From assembly GCA_035297145.1 (NCBI GenBank), contig DATGZN010000054.1, positions 1 to 64,000 of the forward strand: 64,000 nt of DNA. The letters run 5' to 3'. The DNA is from QHXW01 sp035297145. Its GTDB lineage: Bacteria; Acidobacteriota; Terriglobia; Bryobacterales; Bryobacteraceae. Positions 33,385-41,440 of this stretch are shown here, in pieces (position 1 is the stretch's first letter; each line of letters begins with the position of its first letter). The position numbers and the translations under genes were made by a program. The notes below the pieces were generated by a model. The model had not been told where the DNA came from and did no database searches. It saw only the letters and a program-made list of their open reading frames with translations.

Positions 33385-35154
33385 TCAGGCTCTGGGCGAC
33401 GAAGCGTCCAGTGGCGTCTCGACGGGAAGTATGCCATCGCGATGCAGCCCTAATTCAGAAATCACGGGAGCCAGCTCTTCCTCGAACCGAAGGTCCATGC
33501 CTGAGTTGGCCCACGCCGTTCGCCAACGGGCACAGCCTGCGGCGATGCATAGAAGGGCAAGCATCCAGGCATATTTGGTCTGGTCTGAAAGCGCTCGGCG
33601 CTCGAAATCGGCGCTCCAGTATGTGGCGCTTAAGCCGAATATCAAGCAAGAACAAAAAATCATGTGGAGGTTGGTTTTTCCCGGCAGGTAAGAACAAGCG
33701 AAGGGAATTTTGTGGAAGCCATACAGACAGATCTCCGCGACGGTTATTCCAGCAAGCGCGAGGACCAGGAGATGTCCTGCCGCCGGGGCCCACGGCCAAA
33801 TCGATAGAAACAGCGCAGCCGAGGCCGACAAGACTAGCGCCAAGGCAAGCACGTAGATCGCGCGACGGCTTGCCGCGAAATAGTCGGGCGCTCCCCGAAT
33901 CTGCGTGTTGCGGAAAATCCAATTGGCCCGAAGCTCCACGGGGAGAGCGAAAACAGCGCGGATTCCGAGCGTCCAGAAGCACATCATCACAAAGCTCGAT
34001 GCAAGAAGAGGCAGGCTCACTTGATTCCAGTAGTTGCTCGCGGATCCTGCCGAAAGTCTCTGTGCGAACGGCGTTCTCATAAACAGGATCACAATGGCAA
34101 AGCCGATTCCCGAATAGAACGAGAGAATCACGCGATGCTGCCGGCTTCGTAACAGGGTCCGAATGGTGAAATGAGTAATCGCCGTTTCGACGCCGTTACC
34201 CAAGCGCGGCAGCCAGCTTAGCCGGCGCGAGGCAGGCACAATGTCGGGTTGCTCGATGATCTTGCGAAGAGTGCGGACATAGGACAAAAGAAACGCCGTG
34301 CCCGCTCCGGCGACCGCAAGTGCTAAACCGATCGAAGCCCGGTTTGCGAGCGCGACCAGTGTGGGACGCGTCATTCCATCGAGTGATCCGTTCAACCGTT
34401 GAAAAAGGCCCAAGAACCAGTAAGAAGGCAGCCATGCCAGCAGGTGTTGGTTTCGGCCGGAGGCAAGCGCCTGCGGGGAGGTGAGCCCAGGCTCAAGGAA
34501 GTAGACACCCACAAACAGACACAACGCGGCAACTTGGAGAAGCGCCGACAGGCGCAGGAACAAAGCTCGCGGCAACTGCGCGGCGATTCCTTGTGCACAC
34601 AGCACAGAACATAGGATGAATGCTCCCGACGCGAACATTGTGATCCAGTAAGCGGCGAACATGCGATAGAAATCTGGCGAGAGAAACATTTCCAGGAAAC
34701 CGGCGCTCGCAGACGCCACCGTCAGCGGCAATAGAAATCCCGGAGCAGCATTGAAGATAGCCACAGTAAGACTCAAGGCGGCTGCGAGTGACGTGACTTT
34801 GGCGAGGAACATGGTGCTCGCACGTACCGGCAACGGCGCCAGCACCAGAACGTCGCGGCGATCCGGGAAGGTGGAGTCCCAACTCAACACGGCAAACAGG
34901 CCCACCAGCAGCATCGTTGTTGCAATCAGCGCATGTTCGGTCGCCCAGGCGGAGATGAGCAGGGCCTGATACGTCAACTGGCCGTTATCGAGTTGGAGAA
35001 CCGCGAGCGTAAACAGCAGGCTTAGAATAATCAGGACTGTCGCGAACCGGGCCAGGAGCCTACCGGAATCACCTTCCTGGGGCGACAGCACTTCACGATC
35101 CACTAAGCGGAAGAGAAACTCGCGATAAAGGATACGAAACTGAAGCTTGGTCAT
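33385..35154 (-). CDS. ABC-2-type transporter membrane protein
   Basis: A 589-residue integral membrane protein with about a dozen hydrophobic segments in two clusters (about 35-260 and 340-560), separated by a basic cytoplasmic loop. The first part (FAVLSWDSTFPDRRDVLVLAPLPVRASTMFLAKV) resembles large ABC-2 permeases. The gene lies 9 bases after an ABC ATPase gene and almost certainly forms one exporter with it. Substrate unknown. Expression probably follows the PadR-controlled promoter at 35944-35993. Confidence 0.85.
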   Translation of the reverse strand: MTKLQFRILYREFLFRLVDREVLSPQEGDSGRLLARFATVLIILSLLFTLAVLQLDNGQLTYQALLISAWATEHALIATTMLLVGLFAVLSWDSTFPDRRDVLVLAPLPVRASTMFLAKVTSLAAALSLTVAIFNAAPGFLLPLTVASASAGFLEMFLSPDFYRMFAAYWITMFASGAFILCSVLCAQGIAAQLPRALFLRLSALLQVAALCLFVGVYFLEPGLTSPQALASGRNQHLLAWLPSYWFLGLFQRLNGSLDGMTRPTLVALANRASIGLALAVAGAGTAFLLSYVRTLRKIIEQPDIVPASRRLSWLPRLGNGVETAITHFTIRTLLRSRQHRVILSFYSGIGFAIVILFMRTPFAQRLSAGSASNYWNQVSLPLLASSFVMMCFWTLGIRAVFALPVELRANWIFRNTQIRGAPDYFAASRRAIYVLALALVLSASAALFLSIWPWAPAAGHLLVLALAGITVAEICLYGFHKIPFACSYLPGKTNLHMIFCSCLIFGLSATYWSADFERRALSDQTKYAWMLALLCIAAGCARWRTAWANSGMDLRFEEELAPVISELGLHRDGILPVETPLDASSPRA

Positions 35155-35163
35155 ATCCGATCT

Positions 35164-35928
35164 CTAAGCCTGAATCAGATCCGCGATCTCACGGGAAATC
35201 GACTCGGTGTCCTGCTCCACAGCCAGTTCCGCGAAGATCTTTTCGAGTGTCGGCAGCGCCATGAGGGTCCTCAGATGGGAAATGGAATCGTCGGCCACGA
35301 CTTTGCCGCGGTGCAAAATCACGATATGCGAACAGACGCGCTCCACGGTGTCCAGTTCGTGTGAGCTAAACAGGATTACCTTGCCTCGCGCCGCCAGTTC
35401 CTGAATCAAGCTGCGCAATACCAGCGCCGAACCAACGTCGAGCCCGGAGAACGGCTCATCCAAAAGAATAAGGTCCGGGTTGTGGAGCAGCGCTGCCGAG
35501 AGCAGCACTTTCTGGCGCATACCCTTCGAGTAAGAAGAGATCGCAGCGTGGCGGTCCGGGTGCAATGAGAATAGGCGCAGTAACCCATCGATGCGGGCGG
35601 CGCTAGATTTTGCGAGCAGTCCGCGCAGTTGAGCCACCATAGTAAGGAACTCCAGACCGGAGAGGTGTGAATAAAGGTGTGGCTCTTCGGGAACGTAGCC
35701 CATGCGCCGGCGGTAGGCGATGGGATCGTCGCGAACGGGCACGGCGTCGAACAGAATCTCGCCCGAGGTCAGTTCCATCAGGCCGGTGATCATTTTCATG
35801 GTGGTGGACTTGCCAGAGCCGTTCGGCCCCAGATAACCAGTCACTTCACCCGCTCGGGCCGAGAAGCTGACGTGATCAACGGCGACCACGCCGGGGAATC
35901 GCTTGGAAACCTCGCGCACTTCGAGCAT
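35164..35928 (-). CDS. ABC transporter ATP-binding protein (ABC-2 exporter type)
   Basis: A 254-residue ATPase: Walker A GPNGSGKST (about 36-44), Q-loop-like YVPEEPHLYSHLSG, signature YSKGMRQKV, Walker B LILLDEPFSGLD and the switch His in ILFSSHELDT. It has the short C-terminal extension typical of DrrA/CcmA-like exporters. The ATG at 35928 begins the family N-terminus (MLEVREVSKRFPGVVAVDHVSF); a GTG at 35955 would lie inside the upstream palindrome. It is followed by its permease gene and is divergent from padR. Confidence 0.93.
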   Translation of the reverse strand: MLEVREVSKRFPGVVAVDHVSFSARAGEVTGYLGPNGSGKSTTMKMITGLMELTSGEILFDAVPVRDDPIAYRRRMGYVPEEPHLYSHLSGLEFLTMVAQLRGLLAKSSAARIDGLLRLFSLHPDRHAAISSYSKGMRQKVLLSAALLHNPDLILLDEPFSGLDVGSALVLRSLIQELAARGKVILFSSHELDTVERVCSHIVILHRGKVVADDSISHLRTLMALPTLEKIFAELAVEQDTESISREIADLIQA

Positions 35929-35943
35929 TTCGTGACCCAATGA

Positions 35944-35993
35944 CCTATGTAGCACACTACTTACATACTGTCAAGAGTAGTGTGCTACATAGG
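35944..35993. promoter_or_regulatory. PadR operator: 18-bp-arm inverted repeat in a divergent promoter
   Basis: Perfect inverted repeat: arm CCTATGTAGCACACTACT (35944-35961), 14-base spacer, complementary arm 35976-35993. On the minus strand the spacer holds TTGACA (complement of 35969-35974) and, 17 bases on, TACATA (complement of 35946-35951), a good promoter for the ABC genes. On the plus strand the right arm lies just before the padR -10 at 35999-36004. A repressor bound to both arms would shut off both directions. The ATGT...ACAT elements fit the PadR family; identity of the binder is inferred. Confidence 0.78.
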
Positions 35994-35998
35994 CATGC

Positions 35999-36004
35999 TA
36001 TCAT
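35999..36004 (+). promoter_or_regulatory. -10 box for leaderless padR
   Basis: TATCAT, exactly 6 bases before the padR ATG at 36011, with no Shine-Dalgarno between. One of the repeated TANNNT-N6-start arrangements in the window. Confidence 0.6.
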
Positions 36005-36010
36005 GTGCGC

Positions 36011-36322
36011 ATGGCAGCAGATTCAAAGCTGACGCACACCGCGGCCATGATCCTTCAGGCCATCGAGGCCGGCCACGTATATGGACTGAGCATTATGGAA
36101 GCTACTGGTCTCCCTAGTGGAACGGTGTATCCAGCACTTCGCCGGTTTGAGCGAGATAGTCTGATCCGGTCTTCTTGGGAACAGCAGAGAGTTGCCGATG
36201 CCGAGCAGCGGCCGGTAAGGAAGTACTATAAACTCACGCGCTCCGGTAACAGCAGGCTCGAGGCAGCGCAGCAGCGTTATCCACTGCTAGCAGGCCTGGT
36301 ACCGGCTCAAAAAGGGAAGTAA
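36011..36322 (+). CDS. PadR family transcriptional regulator
   Basis: A 103-residue winged-helix regulator: LTHTAAMILQAIEAGHVYGLSIMEATGLPSGTVYPALRRFERDSLIRSSWE, a basic wing and RKYYKLTRSG. It is divergent from the ABC exporter across the inverted repeat at 35944-35993. It heads a plus-strand unit with the zinc-ribbon membrane protein (2 bases downstream) and the Sec-type peroxiredoxin. It probably represses both directions and responds to a small ligand such as an exporter substrate (inference). A GTG at 36005 is a possible alternative start, but the ATG fits the leaderless geometry. Confidence 0.92.
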   Translation: MAADSKLTHTAAMILQAIEAGHVYGLSIMEATGLPSGTVYPALRRFERDSLIRSSWEQQRVADAEQRPVRKYYKLTRSGNSRLEAAQQRYPLLAGLVPAQKGK

Positions 36323-36324
36323 AA

Positions 36325-37176
36325 GTGGCGGCCAGGCGCATTTTCCGCTCTGCTCGGTTTCATCGCGCGATTCTTGGCAGCGCAGCCTTGCTCGTGCCTG
36401 GCGCGGAACGCGAGGAGTGGTTCAGGGAGTGGACTTCCGAGCTTTGGTACCTGTTAGGCGGTAACCATCGCAACGCTCACTTCTCTGATTTGTACGTAGT
36501 CCGTTTCTGTCTGGGTTCGTTTAAGGACGCGCTTTGGATGTGGCGCAATGGTTCGAATCGAACCGGCAACGAACCGATCCGGTTGCGATCTCCGATACGA
36601 TGCGTATCTCTCCTGGTAGCCGTGGCATCCATAACATCACTCGTTGCGCTGCGCGAGGCGATGCTGCAACCGCCGTATACCGGGCGGGCATTCCTGTTGG
36701 GTCAATTGGTACTCATCGCTGTCGCACTGCTGATTCTGCCGAGTACGACAACGTTTGGGCTTGGTGAGTATCCGCCAACGCCACATTCGCCGAGCTGGGC
36801 AGCGCGGCCTCGGCGATGGATTTTTTTGCTGGTCAAGTTCGCGCTGCTGGTCCCGATTGTCTTTTGCGGAACTCTCGATTTTGGCCTGATCATCGCCTCC
36901 ACCGGAGTTGAGCCCCATGCCATGTTAGTGGGCTATATCCTGGCATTCCGGTGGATGCTGATCGACCAGCGCCGGCGCTGTCCGGTCTGCCTCGAAGTGC
37001 TAACAGGTCCCGTCCACATTGGCCAATCTTCGCATACGGTGCTGGACTGGTACGGTACGGAGCTGATGTGTCGAAAAGGCCATGGACTAATGCACGTACC
37101 GGACACGCCAACTTGCTCCTTCAGCACGCAGCGATGGATCTACCTGGACTCGTCCTGGCGGAGTCTTTTCTCTTAG
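36325..37176 (+). CDS. Membrane protein with C-terminal zinc-ribbon-like cysteines
   Basis: A 283-residue protein of no family I can name. The N-terminus (SARFHRAILGSAALLVPGAEREEWFREWTSELWYLL) resembles the amphipathic segment of other acidobacterial membrane proteins. Four hydrophobic helices follow (about 92-107, 122-140, 165-185 and 195-210). The soluble end has CPVC near residue 223 and later CRKGH, a likely metal-binding ribbon. GTG at 36325 with AAGGGA upstream, 2 bases after the padR stop, so translation is probably coupled. The peroxiredoxin follows 50 bases later. Redox sensing or electron transfer to the peroxiredoxin is only a guess from context. Confidence 0.7.
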   Translation: MAARRIFRSARFHRAILGSAALLVPGAEREEWFREWTSELWYLLGGNHRNAHFSDLYVVRFCLGSFKDALWMWRNGSNRTGNEPIRLRSPIRCVSLLVAVASITSLVALREAMLQPPYTGRAFLLGQLVLIAVALLILPSTTTFGLGEYPPTPHSPSWAARPRRWIFLLVKFALLVPIVFCGTLDFGLIIASTGVEPHAMLVGYILAFRWMLIDQRRRCPVCLEVLTGPVHIGQSSHTVLDWYGTELMCRKGHGLMHVPDTPTCSFSTQRWIYLDSSWRSLFS

Positions 37177-37226
37177 AGACAAAGGCAGATGCGGCCTGGC
37201 TCAAGGCTGATAAACTAAGAAACCGG

Positions 37227-38024
37227 ATGAAGCGGCGCTGGAATTCCTTCGTGTGGGCCGGGTTCGGGATTGCCCTGCTGGCGATCCTGAGCTACTTTCT
37301 CGTTTTCTACCGTTACCCGGCCACGCGCGATGTTCCATGGGTGACTTACCTTCTGTTCGTCCCAGCCGTGGCCTTGCTGGTTGTGGGCGTGAGGCGGGCG
37401 TTCGAGCAGCCCGAGCAATACCGCGGAAAAATCAGCGGGCCCATCTTGAGCACCATCAGCATTTCGCTGATCGGCCTGTTTTGCTATATGGTGCTGGTTC
37501 TCACCAAGGAGTTGCCGGCTGCGAGCGCGGCGTTGCATGCCGGCCAACAGGCGCCTGACTTTACGCTAGCCGACGCCAGCGGCAAGCCGGTGGCGCTCGC
37601 GGACATCCTCAAAAAGAACCGCGCGGCCGTGCTGGTCTTCTACAGAGGCTACTGGTGACCGTTCTGCAACTCCGAGTTGCGGGGTTTTGAGCGGCGCTTG
37701 CAGGATTTTCATTCGCGCGGCGTCGAGGTGGTTGCGATCAGTGTCGACTCTTGTGAGGACTCCAAAAAACTCTGCCAGAGCCGGGGCTACACGTTTCCGT
37801 TCCTTTCCGATCCTAAAGCTGACGTCATCCGCCGTTTCGGCGTGCTCCACCCACGCGCCGGCATGAACGACCAGGACATCGCCCGCCCTGCCGAGTTCCT
37901 GGTGGATGCCACGGGCACGATTCGCTGGGTGAACCTGACGGATGACATTCGCGTCCGCGCCCGGCCGGAAAACGTTTTGACTGCAATTGACGCCGTGATG
38001 CCGGTTGCGGCGTCCAACCGGTAG
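37227..38024 (+). CDS. Membrane-anchored peroxiredoxin-like protein, probable selenoprotein (in-frame TGA at 37656)
   Basis: Read through one TGA, this is a 265-residue protein. An N-terminal region has three hydrophobic helices (WAGFGIALLAILSYFLVF, VTYLLFVPAVALLVV and ISLIGLFCYMVLV). An AhpC/TSA-type thioredoxin fold follows (ALHAGQQAPDFTLADASGKPVAL onward). The family motif FYRGxWCxxC appears as FYRGYW-TGA-PFC, with TGA at residue 144, the peroxidatic cysteine position, and Cys147 as resolving partner. The frame is intact for 143 codons before and 121 after, with normal family content (VVAISVDSCEDSK, FPFLSDPKADVIRRFGV, PAEFLVDATGTIRWV). A strong hairpin starts 7 bases after the TGA. This points to selenocysteine, not decay. 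An upstream in-frame ATG at 37134 overlaps the previous gene and is less likely. selA/selB/selC are not in the window. Confidence 0.78.
37664..37703 (+). promoter_or_regulatory. Putative SECIS-like hairpin after the in-frame TGA
   Basis: A perfect stem GCAACT-CCG-AGTTGC (37666-37680) starts 7 bases after the TGA. An alternative larger fold pairs CTGCAA (37664-37669) with TTGCAG (37698-37703) around a G/U-rich loop containing GGGGTTTT. Bacterial SECIS elements sit directly after the UGA with a small apical loop carrying a guanine; the small stem's CCG loop does not fit well, while the longer fold does. Which fold forms cannot be settled by eye. Confidence 0.45.
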
Positions 38025-38028
38025 TCGG

Positions 38029-38658
38029 TCAGCGCGCGTGGTCTGGTCCGAAGTATCGGTAGTGGCCAGTAATCTTCCAGTCGAACAAAACATCTTCCAT
38101 TTTGGGACCTTGCCCAACGTTATGGACAATCATGTAGCGTCCGCTGGATCCCGATTTCCGGTCCACCACCATCCCGATGTGAGGTAAGTTTCCTGGCAGA
38201 TCCCAAGTGACCAAGTCACCTGGCGTGTAATCATCGGCCTGGCTTGTAACCCTCAGTGTTTCTCCTTTGCGCGAGAAAAACGCCATGAGATTCGGCACGC
38301 GCCGATGGTCGATATTCGTATCGGGACTCCGATTGAGCCATCTTTTCTGGCGTGGATAGGCGGAGAAATTGTGCTGCATGTCTTCATGGACCTCTTTCTG
38401 CAGGTCCACCCCGACCGCACGGTACGTGCGAATCACTTCATCGGTGCAGACACCCGTATCGGCAGGCACGTCGCCGCCGGGATAGGGAATCTTCACGTAC
38501 CCCGGATCATATCGGACGGTGTGATGTGTCCGTTCGATGGCCGCCGCCACAAACCGTTTCAGGAATTCGCGGTGGGCACTGGATTCAGAGGTGGTCGCCT
38601 GGCCCAGAGCGGCAAGTGTGACAAGTATTGGGCCCAGTGTCCTTTTGCCCATGCCCAT
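38029..38658 (-). CDS. DUF1287 family exported protein
   Basis: A 209-residue protein with a hydrophobic N-terminus (LGPILVTLAALGQATTSES). The body is typical DUF1287: TVRYDPGYVKIPYPGGDVPADTGVCTDEVIRTYRAVGVDLQKEVHEDM, NFSAYP, DTNIDHRRVPNLMAFFSRKG, and DLVTWDLPGNLPHIGMVVDRKS. The cysteine in GVCTDE with later His residues (NLPHIGMV, MIVHNVG) recalls an NlpC/P60-like Cys-His arrangement, so a cell-wall hydrolase role is possible. It converges with the peroxiredoxin gene (4 bases between stops). Confidence 0.88.
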   Translation of the reverse strand: MGMGKRTLGPILVTLAALGQATTSESSAHREFLKRFVAAAIERTHHTVRYDPGYVKIPYPGGDVPADTGVCTDEVIRTYRAVGVDLQKEVHEDMQHNFSAYPRQKRWLNRSPDTNIDHRRVPNLMAFFSRKGETLRVTSQADDYTPGDLVTWDLPGNLPHIGMVVDRKSGSSGRYMIVHNVGQGPKMEDVLFDWKITGHYRYFGPDHAR

Positions 38659-38664
38659 GAGATC

Positions 38665-38901
38665 TCAGCGAATTGCTGGCGTCGTTTTCATCACGCCGAA
38701 GACGAGTACGATGACTCCGATGATCCCTATCGCCCAGACCCAGTTGGGCATTCTCCCTCGCGCGGCTTGGGCGTTGCGCTGCAATAAGGCGTTGAGCGTG
38801 TCCAATGCCGTCGCAATTCGGTCAAGACTGCTGGCGATCCGAGACGCGTCTTCGTCCTTCATGATTGGATTGACACCGAATGCGCGCACAAGGTTCCTCA
38901 C
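38665..38901 (-). CDS. Small single-helix membrane protein
   Basis: A 78-residue frame: an amphipathic, coiled-coil-like segment (EDASRIASSLDRIATALDTLNALLQRNAQAA) followed by one C-terminal membrane helix (WVWAIGIIGVIVLVFGV). Either the GTG at 38901 or an ATG at residue 14 may be the start; neither has a clear Shine-Dalgarno. It ends 6 bases before the DUF1287 gene on the same strand and probably shares its transcript. The composition is protein-like, but no family is recognised. Confidence 0.6.
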   Translation of the reverse strand: MRNLVRAFGVNPIMKDEDASRIASSLDRIATALDTLNALLQRNAQAARGRMPNWVWAIGIIGVIVLVFGVMKTTPAIR

Positions 38902-38937
38902 ACCATCAATCCCTACAAACGGCCTCTTGCCGGCTGT

Positions 38938-41343
38938 TCACTCCTCGCGCAATGCCGACGACGGCTCGATGCGGGCCGCATGGAGGGCGGGCAGCCAGGC
39001 GGCAGCCAGGGCGACGGCGGCCATCAACAACACGGCCAGAGCAAACGCCGCCGGGTCCTTCGGGCTGACGTTGTAGAGAATCGGGGACAGCAAACCGCCG
39101 GCCGCGAGAGCGGCAACGGCCCCCAGAGACGCTCCGAATGCGAGCAGGATCACAGTGCGGCGCAGGACCATGCTCATCACCTGTTTCCCGGTTGCGCCGA
39201 TGGCCATGCGGATGCCGATCTCTCGTCTGCGGCGCGCAACCGAATAGGCCATGACGCCATAAACACCAGTAGCGGCGAGAACGATCGCCAAGACACCAAA
39301 GGCTGCCAGCATAGAGGCGGCGAGATGTGCGGGAAAGAGCGGAAGGCGCAAATGGTCGTCGAGACTGCCGGCCTGGTAGAAGGGGAGCGTGGAGTCGAGG
39401 TCGTGAACGGCATTTCGGAGCATACGCACCACCTGATCGGAAGGCAGCGGGGACCTGGCGATAATGAGGGTGGTCGAGCCGTAGCGCTGAAGAATGGGCC
39501 AGAAGGCGGCCGGTGTAGCGCTGTCGCTCATGGAGTCGTATTTTCCATCCTCGGCGATACCCACGATCTCGGCCGGTCCAGAGCCATACCCTGCGAGCCT
39601 TCCGCCTACCGCGGTCTCATTCGGAAACAGGCGCTGGGCAAGAGCGCGGTTGATGATGGCCACGCGCGGCGCGCCCTCGCGATCGTGCGCATCGAAGGCT
39701 CGGCCGGAAAGGATCCGCGTCTGCATGGTGCGAAAGTAACCGGGATCGACCATGTAGAAGTTGGCATGGATCAATTCGCTTGGCTTGGGCTCGGGTTTAT
39801 CGGCGCGGCGAACGCCGGTGTGGGATTGGTCGATGCTGAGCGGAATCGTATTGGCGAGTCCGGCTGATTCGATGCTGGGAAGGGCTGCGACTTTCAAAAC
39901 GAGCCGCCGCTGGAACTCCCGGCCGCGGCTCTCGTCGTAACCAGCGAGGCCGAGGTCGACCGCTGCCACAGCGGCATTCCGCGGATTGAAGCCGACGTTG
40001 ATGGTGAGAGCGCGTTGGAGGCTGTGCACCACCATGGCGGTAGCGACGAGCAGCAATACCGAGAGCGAAATCTGTGCGGCCACGAGAAACTCGCGCGGCT
40101 GCCAGCGGCGAAAGCGCCCGGCGGCATTTTTCAGTGCAGAAACCAAATCGGTGCGGGCGGACTGAATGGCGGGCGCGAGGCCGAACAACATCGTCGTCAG
40201 CAGACCGGCTGCGGCGGTGAATAGCAGTACGCGATGATCGAGTGGGATGTCGAGGTTAACGGGGATGTCGAGCGGTGGTTGCCAGGAAGCAATGAAATCC
40301 CCTACCCACGTCGCGAGGAGCACGCCGACGGCTGCTCCAGTGGTGGAGAGCACGAGACTTTCCGCGAGGAGCTGGCGGATGAGCCGCCACTTGCTGGCCC
40401 CCAGCGCCAGGCGGATGGCGATCTCTTTCTGGCGGTCGGAGGCGCGCGCCAGCAAGAGGTTCGCCAGATTCGTGCAGGCGATCAGGAGCACCAATCCCGA
40501 TACGCCCATCAGCACGGTGGCGAATCCGATGACGCCGCCGCGGAGCAAGGTTCCGGCCAAGCCGGGAGGTGAGAGTACGATGCGAAAGCCCTCCAAGTTG
40601 CGATAGTCGTGTGCAAGCTGAGCGGCAATTGTGTTCAGCTCAGCTTCGGCCTGCGCGGTGGAGACTTCGGGCTTGCGCCTTCCCAGGACCCAGCAATCCC
40701 AGGTATCGCGATTTTCCAGCCAGTCATTACCGGGCTCGATTTGCGGCTCCATGGCCATGGGCACGTACAATTCGGGGGCGAACAACCGCTCAGTTCCAAA
40801 GAACTCACGTGGCATCACACCGAGAACGGTGTAAGCGAGACCGTTGAGCTTGACGCTTTTTCCAACCACGGCTGGGTCGGCGCCAAAGCGGCGCTGCCAG
40901 CCGGCATAACTCAGCACGACCACGGGATGGCCCAGGCGCTTCTGGTCGTCGGCGGGAGTGAGCGCGCGGCCGAGCAGCGCTTTCACACCCAGGACCTCGA
41001 AGTAGTTGCCGGAGACTTCATATGTGAACAGGTGGGCGTTCGCGCCCTCCAGGCTCAGGGAAACGGGCGCGGGGCGGTACGCGATGAGCCCGGAGAGCGT
41101 GTGGGTACGGTCGCGAAGGTCTTTGTAGGTGGGGTAAGAGAAGGCTCCCCCGCCATTGAGCGAGACCAGCTCGTTCGGCCTCTCAACCGGCAGTGGCCGC
41201 AAGATCAGCTTATTGAGAGCGCTGAAGGTGGTGGTGTTGGCGCCGATGCCCAGGGCCAGGGTGAGAATGGCCGCAGCCGTGAAGCCGGGACCTTGCCGCA
41301 AGCGGCGCAAAGCGAGCCTGGAGTCTAGCAACAGGTGATCCAT
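38938..41343 (-). CDS. ADOP family ABC-type permease (MacB/FtsX-like), short N-terminus
   Basis: An intact 801-residue duplicated permease without the ADOP N-terminal cytoplasmic segment. Domain order: LTLALGIGANTTTFSALNKLILRPLPV, MacB_PCD, FtsX block with CTNLANLLLARASDRQKEIAIRLALGASKWR, second MacB_PCD, and second FtsX block (VYGVMAYSVARRRREIGIRMAIGATGKQ) ending ARIEPSSALREE. No dedicated PadR gene adjoins it. It lies about 100 bases downstream of a decayed ADOP/PadR pair in the same orientation, so it may have shared that regulator. Substrate unknown. Confidence 0.92.
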   Translation of the reverse strand: MDHLLLDSRLALRRLRQGPGFTAAAILTLALGIGANTTTFSALNKLILRPLPVERPNELVSLNGGGAFSYPTYKDLRDRTHTLSGLIAYRPAPVSLSLEGANAHLFTYEVSGNYFEVLGVKALLGRALTPADDQKRLGHPVVVLSYAGWQRRFGADPAVVGKSVKLNGLAYTVLGVMPREFFGTERLFAPELYVPMAMEPQIEPGNDWLENRDTWDCWVLGRRKPEVSTAQAEAELNTIAAQLAHDYRNLEGFRIVLSPPGLAGTLLRGGVIGFATVLMGVSGLVLLIACTNLANLLLARASDRQKEIAIRLALGASKWRLIRQLLAESLVLSTTGAAVGVLLATWVGDFIASWQPPLDIPVNLDIPLDHRVLLFTAAAGLLTTMLFGLAPAIQSARTDLVSALKNAAGRFRRWQPREFLVAAQISLSVLLLVATAMVVHSLQRALTINVGFNPRNAAVAAVDLGLAGYDESRGREFQRRLVLKVAALPSIESAGLANTIPLSIDQSHTGVRRADKPEPKPSELIHANFYMVDPGYFRTMQTRILSGRAFDAHDREGAPRVAIINRALAQRLFPNETAVGGRLAGYGSGPAEIVGIAEDGKYDSMSDSATPAAFWPILQRYGSTTLIIARSPLPSDQVVRMLRNAVHDLDSTLPFYQAGSLDDHLRLPLFPAHLAASMLAAFGVLAIVLAATGVYGVMAYSVARRRREIGIRMAIGATGKQVMSMVLRRTVILLAFGASLGAVAALAAGGLLSPILYNVSPKDPAAFALAVLLMAAVALAAAWLPALHAARIEPSSALREE

Positions 41344-41440
41344 ACTGCCTGTAGCGTAACAGCCTGCCGTCTAAACAGATTGGCTAAAGGTCGCCGCGGC
41401 CGGGTGTCCGCTTACGGGACAGGCGTGTCCGGTTGCGGTC

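Noticed and set aside
36545..36565. GGTTCGAATC-like tRNA T-arm
   Set aside because: It lies inside a coding frame and no acceptor, D or anticodon arm surrounds it.
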